Shown: piece after piece, positions 59,194-64,000 of the stretch
Layout: each line of letters begins with the position of its first letter
Position numbering within the stretch: position 1 is the stretch's first letter
Assembly (NCBI RefSeq): GCF_001514125.1
Contig: NZ_KQ948559.1
Span: forward strand, 108,542-172,541
Origin: Streptomyces longwoodensis
Lineage (GTDB): Bacteria > Actinomycetota > Actinomycetes > Streptomycetales > Streptomycetaceae
Direction: 5' to 3'
Length of the DNA stretch: 64,000 bases
Made by a program: the position numbers and the translations under genes
The notes under the pieces: model-generated
The model's database searches: none
What the model was told of the DNA's origin: nothing
The model's input: the letters and a program-made list of their open reading frames with translations, nothing else

Positions 59194-59515
59194 CCGCCGC
59201 ACGGCCCCCCAGCCCCGGCCGCGGCCGGCCCTCCCGAACAGCCCGACTCGGCTCCCCCGTGCCAGGTCATCGGAAGGCCGCCCGCGGCCGGTTCCTTTCC
59301 CCCGCGGCAGGTTGCGCCACGATAACGATCGCCCCGCCGCGCATCGGGCACTTCACCCACGCGTAACACGCAGGACGCCTTCGTCACCCCGGCGAAACAA
59401 CGAGGGGCGCCCGCCGAAACGGCGCTGCGCGAATCTCATGGCGCAGAACCGGCCCACCCCTCATTCCGCTCAGGCTTCGCCCGCACGGGGCCGTACCTAC
59501 GACGAGGAGACGCCG
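59194..59515. other. Intergenic region before amtB
   Basis: 322 bases. The main feature is the GlnR-type site at 59363-59398. The rest has no ORF with coding bias. The -10 region of amtB was not identified with confidence. Confidence 0.5.
59363..59398 (+). promoter_or_regulatory. GlnR-binding site upstream of amtB
   Basis: GTCAC (59383-59387) and GAAAC (59394-59398) with a six-base gap match the GlnR consensus gTnAc-n6-GaAAc exactly. A second, weaker box GTAAC-n6-GACGC (59363-59378) lies four bases upstream. The site is 117 bases before amtB, as in the known GlnR-controlled amtB-glnK-glnD operon of S. coelicolor. Confidence 0.78.
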
Positions 59516-60865
59516 ATGGCACCAGCCATCACGCTTGCGGCGGACGCACCGACGCTGTCGTCCGCGAACACAGGCTTCATGCTCATCTGTTCCGCCCTGG
59601 TGATGCTCATGACCCCGGGCCTGGCCTTCTTCTACGGAGGAATGGTCCGCGTCAAGTCCACCCTCAACATGCTGATGATGAGCTTCATCAGCCTCGGGAT
59701 CGTCACGGTCCTGTGGGTGCTCTACGGCTTCTCCCTCGCCTTCGGCGCCGACTCCGGCTCGGTCATCGGCTGGAACTCCGACTGGGTCGGCCTCAGCAAC
59801 ATCGGGCTCACCCAGCTCTGGGACGGCTACACCATCCCGGTCTTCGTCTTCTGCGTCTTCCAGCTGATGTTCGCGATCATCACGCCGGCCCTGATAAGCG
59901 GCGCCCTGGCGGACCGCGTGAAGTTCAGCGCCTGGGCCCTGTTCATCACCCTGTGGGTCACGATCGTCTACTTCCCGGTCGCCCACTGGGTGTGGGGCTC
60001 CGGCGGCTGGGCCTTCGAGCTGGGCGTGATCGACTTCGCCGGCGGCACCGCGGTGCACATCAACGCCGGTGCCGCGGCGCTCGGCGTGATCCTCGTCATC
60101 GGCCGGCGGGTCGGCTTCAAGAAGGACCCGATGCGCCCGCACAGCCTGCCGCTGGTCATGCTCGGCGCCGGCCTGCTGTGGTTCGGCTGGTTCGGCTTCA
60201 ACGCCGGGTCCTGGCTCGGCAACGACGACGGCGTCGGCGCGCTGATGTTCGTCAACACGCAGGTCGCCACCGCCGCCGCCATGCTGGCCTGGCTGGCCTA
60301 CGAGAAGATCCGCCACGGCGCCTTCACCACGCTGGGCGCCGCCTCCGGCGCGGTCGCCGGCCTGGTCGCCATCACCCCGTCCGGCGGTGCGGTCTCCCCG
60401 CTCGGCGCGATCGCCGTCGGCGCCATCGCCGGTGTGCTGTGCGCCATGGCCGTCGGCCTGAAGTACCGGTTCAACTACGACGACTCCCTCGACGTCGTCG
60501 GCGTCCACCTGGTCGGCGGTGTCGCCGGCTCCCTGCTGATCGGCTTCTTCGCCACCGGCAAGGGCCAGTCCGACGCCCAGGGCCTCTTCTACGGCGGCGG
60601 CCTCGACCAGTTCTGGAAGCAGTGCGCCGGCGTCTTCGCCGTCCTCGGCTACTCCCTGGTGGCCTCCGCGGTCCTCGCCTTCCTCCTCGACCGGACCATC
60701 GGGATGCGCGTCCCCGAGGACGACGAGGTCTCCGGCATCGACTCGGCCGAGCACGCCGAGACCGCATACGACTTCAGCGGGGCCGGCGGTGGCGCCGCCC
60801 GCACGACCGCCGCCCCCGCCCCCGCCCCGGTGGCCGGCACCGCTGCCAAGAAGGTGGACGCATGA
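59516..60865 (+). CDS. amtB: Ammonium transporter
   Basis: A 449-residue Amt protein with 11 predicted helices. Visible: FYGGMVRVKSTLNMLMMSF, DFAGGTAVHINAGAAAL (first pore His), GGVAGSLLIGF preceded by VGVHLVGG (second pore His), and a Pro/Ala-rich tail. It imports ammonium under nitrogen limitation. GAGGAG lies six bases before the ATG. The stop overlaps glnK by four bases. Confidence 0.95.
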   Translation: MAPAITLAADAPTLSSANTGFMLICSALVMLMTPGLAFFYGGMVRVKSTLNMLMMSFISLGIVTVLWVLYGFSLAFGADSGSVIGWNSDWVGLSNIGLTQLWDGYTIPVFVFCVFQLMFAIITPALISGALADRVKFSAWALFITLWVTIVYFPVAHWVWGSGGWAFELGVIDFAGGTAVHINAGAAALGVILVIGRRVGFKKDPMRPHSLPLVMLGAGLLWFGWFGFNAGSWLGNDDGVGALMFVNTQVATAAAMLAWLAYEKIRHGAFTTLGAASGAVAGLVAITPSGGAVSPLGAIAVGAIAGVLCAMAVGLKYRFNYDDSLDVVGVHLVGGVAGSLLIGFFATGKGQSDAQGLFYGGGLDQFWKQCAGVFAVLGYSLVASAVLAFLLDRTIGMRVPEDDEVSGIDSAEHAETAYDFSGAGGGAARTTAAPAPAPVAGTAAKKVDA

Positions 60866-61200
60866 AGCTCATCACCGCCGTCGTGAAGCCCCACCGGCTC
60901 GACGAGATCAAGGAGGCCCTGCAGGCCTTCGGCGTCCACGGCCTGACGGTCACCGAGGCCAGCGGCTACGGTCGTCAGCGGGGACACACCGAGGTGTACC
61001 GCGGCGCCGAGTACACGGTCGACCTGGTACCCAAGATCCGCATCGAGGTCCTGGCCGAGGACGACGACGCCGAACAGCTGATCGAGGTCGTCGTCAAGGC
61101 GGCCCGCACCGGCAAGATCGGCGACGGCAAGGTCTGGTCCCTGCCGGTCGAGACGGCCGTACGGGTCCGCACCGGCGAGCGCGGCCCGGACGCGCTCTGA
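60862..61200 (+). CDS. glnK: PII signal-transduction protein
   Basis: A 112-residue PII trimer subunit. It begins MKLITAVVKPHRLDEIKEAL, with the T-loop EVYRGAEYTVDLVPK containing Tyr51, adenylylated by GlnD in Streptomyces. The C-terminal RTGKIGDGKVW binds ATP/2-oxoglutarate. It is translationally coupled to amtB, the usual arrangement for PII gating of Amt. Confidence 0.96.
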   Translation: MKLITAVVKPHRLDEIKEALQAFGVHGLTVTEASGYGRQRGHTEVYRGAEYTVDLVPKIRIEVLAEDDDAEQLIEVVVKAARTGKIGDGKVWSLPVETAVRVRTGERGPDAL

Positions 61201-61226
61201 CCGCGGAGAAGAACAGGAGTCACTGG

Positions 61227-63689
61227 GTGACGAGTACGGACGTGCGAGACGAAGCAGAGGACTCGGGACCCAGCGGCTACGCGGCGGCCCGGCTGCGCCT
61301 CCTCACCGAGGGGGCGCGGTCCGGGCCGCCGCGCCGTGCCGCCCTCTCCGGACTGACCGACGACTGGCTGGCCGGCCTGTTCACCGCGGCCGCCCCAGGA
61401 CTGCGCGGCGCCTCCCTGATCGCCGTGGGCGGCTACGGCCGCGGCGAGCTGTCACCCCGCAGCGACCTCGACCTGGTGCTGCTGCACGACGGGAGCGACC
61501 CCGGAGCGGTCGCCGCCCTCGCCGACCGCCTGTGGTACCCCGTCTGGGACCTCGGCCTCGCCCTCGACCACTCCGTCCGCACACCGGCCGAGGCCCGCCG
61601 GACCGCCGGCGAGGACCTCAAGGTCCAGCTGGGCCTGCTGGACGCCCGCCACCTCGCCGGTGACCTCGGGCTGACGGCCGCGCTGCGCACCACGGTCCTC
61701 GCCGACTGGCGCAACCAGGCCCCCCGGCGGCTGCCCGAACTGCAGGAGCTGTGCGCCGAGCGCGCCGAGCGCCAGGGCGAGCTGCAGTACCTGCTGGAGC
61801 CGGACCTCAAGGAGGCCCGGGGCGGGCTGCGGGACGCCACCGCGCTGCGCGCCGTCGCCGCCTCCTGGCTGGCCGACGCCCCCCGCGAGGGCCTCGACGA
61901 CGCCCGGCGCCGCCTCCTCGACGTGCGCGACGCGCTGCACCTGGCCACCGGCCGCGCCACCGACCGGCTGGCGCTCCAGGAGCAGGACCAGGTCGCCGCC
62001 GAACTGGGCCTGCTCGACGCGGACACCCTGCTGCGCCAGGTCTACGAGGCCGCCCGGGTCATCTCCTACGCCAGCGACGTCACCTGGCGCGAGGTGGGCC
62101 GCGTGCTGCGGTCCCGCTCGGTGCGCCCCAGGCTGCGCGCCATGCTGGGCGGCGGGAAACCGGTCGCCGAGCGCTCCCCGCTCGCCGAGGGGGTCGTCGA
62201 GCAGGAGGGCGAGGCGGTGCTGGCCCGCGCCGCCCGGCCCGAACGCGACCCGGTGCTCCCGCTGCGCGCCGCGGCCGCCGCCGCCCAGGCCGGCCTCCCG
62301 CTGTCCCTGCACGCCGTGCGGCGCCTCGCGGCCACCGTGCGCCCGCTGCCCACGCCCTGGCCCGCCGAGGCGCGCGAGCAGCTGGTCACCCTGCTCGGCT
62401 CGGGCCGCCCGACCGTCGAGGTGTGGGAGGCGCTGGAGGCGGAGGGCCTGGTCAGCCGGCTGCTGCCGGACTGGGAGCGGGTGCGCTGCCGCCCGCAGCG
62501 CAACGCCGTGCACGTGTGGACGGTCGACCGGCACCTCATCGAGACGGCCGTCCGCGCCTCCGAGTTCACCCGCCGGGTCAGCCGTCCCGACCTGCTGCTG
62601 GTCGCCGCGCTGCTGCACGACATCGGCAAGGGGTGGCCCGGCGACCACTCCGTGGCCGGGGAGATCATCGCCCAGGACGTCGCCGCCCGCATCGGCTTCG
62701 ACCGCGCCGACAGCGCCGTACTGGCCGCCCTCGTCCGCCACCACCTGCTGCTCGTCGAGACGGCCACCCGGCGCGACCTGGACGACCCGGCCACCGTGCG
62801 CCTGGTCGCCCGGGCCGTGGGCACCCAGTCCACGCTGGAACTGCTGCACGCGCTGACCGAGGCCGACGCGCTGGCCACCGGCCCGGCCGCCTGGTCGTCC
62901 TGGCGCGGCTCGCTCGTCGCCGACCTGGTCCGGCGGGTCTCGGCCGTGCTCGCCGGGGACGTGCCGGAGGACGCCCCGGCCACCGCGGCCGCCACGGTCA
63001 CCGCGGAACAGGAACGCCTCGCCCTGGAGTCCGTCGCCACCGGCGGACCCGTGCTCGCGCTGCGGGCCCAGACCGAGCCGCCCGCGGGGGACACCGCCGA
63101 GGCGCCGGAGGGCCCCGAGCCGCTGGGCGTCGAGCTGCTCATCGCCGTACCCGACCAGCCGGGCGTGCTGCCCGCGGTGGCCGGCGTGCTGGCCGTGCAC
63201 CGGCTGACCGTGCGCACGGCCGAACTGCGGGCGCTGGAGCTGCCCGACGGGGTCGAGGGGTCGGTGCTGCTGCTCGACTGGCGGGTCGCCGCCGAGTACG
63301 GCTCCCTGCCGCAGGCCGCCCGGCTGCGCGCGGACCTGGTGCGCGCCCTGGACGGCTCGCTGGACGTCGCCGCCCGCCTCGCCGAGCGCGACGCGGCCTA
63401 CCCGCGCCGCCGGGGCGTCGTCGCGCCGCCGCCGCGGGTCACCGTCCACCCGGCGGCCTCCCGGCACGCCACGGTGATCGAGGTGCGCGCCCAGGACGCG
63501 CCGGGCCTGCTGTTCCGCATCGGCCGCGCCCTGGAGGACGCCGGGGTGCGGGTGCGCAGCGCCCACGTGAGCACGCTGGGCGCCAACGCCGTCGACGCCT
63601 TCTACGTCACGGGGCCCAAGGGGGACCCGCTGCCGGGGGAGGAGGCGGTGGCCGTGGCGCGCAAGCTGGAGGAGACCCTGCGGGGCTGA
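61227..63689 (+). CDS. glnD: PII nucleotidyl (adenylyl) transferase
   Basis: An 820-residue GlnD. The nucleotidyltransferase motif GGYGRGELSPRSDLDLV lies at about 68-84, an HD domain LLHDIGKGWPGDHS at about 462, and two C-terminal ACT domains begin near 636 (IAVPDQPGVLPAVAG) and 749 (VRAQDAPGLLFRIGRAL). In S. coelicolor this enzyme adenylylates GlnK rather than uridylylating it. The GTG start has AGGAG seven bases upstream, 26 bases after glnK. Confidence 0.95.
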   Translation: MTSTDVRDEAEDSGPSGYAAARLRLLTEGARSGPPRRAALSGLTDDWLAGLFTAAAPGLRGASLIAVGGYGRGELSPRSDLDLVLLHDGSDPGAVAALADRLWYPVWDLGLALDHSVRTPAEARRTAGEDLKVQLGLLDARHLAGDLGLTAALRTTVLADWRNQAPRRLPELQELCAERAERQGELQYLLEPDLKEARGGLRDATALRAVAASWLADAPREGLDDARRRLLDVRDALHLATGRATDRLALQEQDQVAAELGLLDADTLLRQVYEAARVISYASDVTWREVGRVLRSRSVRPRLRAMLGGGKPVAERSPLAEGVVEQEGEAVLARAARPERDPVLPLRAAAAAAQAGLPLSLHAVRRLAATVRPLPTPWPAEAREQLVTLLGSGRPTVEVWEALEAEGLVSRLLPDWERVRCRPQRNAVHVWTVDRHLIETAVRASEFTRRVSRPDLLLVAALLHDIGKGWPGDHSVAGEIIAQDVAARIGFDRADSAVLAALVRHHLLLVETATRRDLDDPATVRLVARAVGTQSTLELLHALTEADALATGPAAWSSWRGSLVADLVRRVSAVLAGDVPEDAPATAAATVTAEQERLALESVATGGPVLALRAQTEPPAGDTAEAPEGPEPLGVELLIAVPDQPGVLPAVAGVLAVHRLTVRTAELRALELPDGVEGSVLLLDWRVAAEYGSLPQAARLRADLVRALDGSLDVAARLAERDAAYPRRRGVVAPPPRVTVHPAASRHATVIEVRAQDAPGLLFRIGRALEDAGVRVRSAHVSTLGANAVDAFYVTGPKGDPLPGEEAVAVARKLEETLRG

Positions 63690-63801
63690 AAACCGGGGCG
63701 GGGAACCGGCTCCGGCCCGACCGTGACCCCGCCGCGCCGCTCCGGGATACCCTGGAGGGCGATTCCCGCAGCCACCACCGACCCCGAGGACCGCGAGCGC
63801 C

Positions 63802-64000
63802 GTGTTCGATACTCTCTCCGATCGCCTCTCAGCTACTTTCAAGAACCTGCGTGGCAAGGGACGGCTCTCCGAGGCGGACATCGACGCCACCGCGCGTGAG
63901 ATCCGCATCGCACTCCTCGAGGCCGACGTGGCGCTGCCCGTCGTGCGGACGTTCATCAAGAACGTCAAGGAGCGCGCGCTCGGCGCCGAGGTCTCCAAGG
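63802..64000 (+). CDS. ffh: Signal recognition particle protein Ffh (5' end only)
   Basis: The first 66 codons (MFDTLSDRLSATFKNLRGKG, then EADIDATAREIRIALLEADV) match the N-domain of Ffh; the gene runs off the window. GTG start with GAGGA about 11 bases upstream. TACCCT near 63749 may be its -10. Its product works with FtsY, encoded 7 kb upstream. Confidence 0.93.
   Translation, partial: MFDTLSDRLSATFKNLRGKGRLSEADIDATAREIRIALLEADVALPVVRTFIKNVKERALGAEVSK

Overview
The window is a piece of a high-GC actinobacterial chromosome, almost certainly Streptomyces. The evidence is strong GC bias at third codon positions, many GTG starts, two conservons (cvnA-D), an H1-tailed HU protein, an NsdA-type regulator, and gene order that follows, from memory, the S. 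coelicolor segment running from accB/accE through leuCD, recG, rnc, smc and ftsY to amtB-glnK-glnD-ffh. No database was searched, so family names rest on motifs, length and neighbourhood.

Layout. 1-3150: tail of a glycine-rich protein, a YceI-family protein, and accB-accE (acetyl-CoA carboxylase beta and epsilon). 3181-14225: two tandem conservons on the minus strand (sensor-kinase-like CvnA, roadblock CvnB, DUF742 CvnC, Ras-like CvnD). 14494-18542: a small repeat-containing protein, an FAA hydrolase, gltX, a HAD hydrolase and a five-gene tRNA cluster Gln-Glu-Glu-Gln-Glu. 18608-22835: a MerR regulator with a divergent DUF4188 gene, an NdgR-like IclR regulator divergent from leuC-leuD. 23110-31300: hupS, cofC, plsC-gpsA-ddlA, an Lrp-like plus DUF3515 pair, thiL-thiD, rpmB. 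31575-40781: a DAK2/FakA-like protein and recG, separated by a translationally coupled HSP90-like/TPR gene pair on the opposite strand. 40918-45949: rsmD-coaD-sepIVA-like, then DUF177-rpmF-rnc-mutM. 45922-48817: an HxlR regulator with a flavodoxin gene, a CAP-domain protein, acylphosphatase. 49197-56464: a short coiled-coil protein, smc, a 160-bp MITE-like element abutting the smc stop codon, a GlcP-type sugar permease, ftsY. 56602-64000: a prim-pol-domain protein, nsdA-like gene, the amtB-glnK-glnD nitrogen operon with a GlnR-type box, and the start of ffh.

Most of the window is housekeeping: lipid precursor supply, leucine and thiamine synthesis, translation, chromosome segregation, membrane targeting and nitrogen sensing. 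The less explained parts are the HSP90-TPR pair between two genes that are usually neighbours, the near-identical CvnD copies and the conserved C-terminal tail of both CvnA proteins, a 56-residue protein with a duplicated motif, and the MITE-like insertion. No CRISPR array, rRNA, prophage or complete transposase gene was seen.
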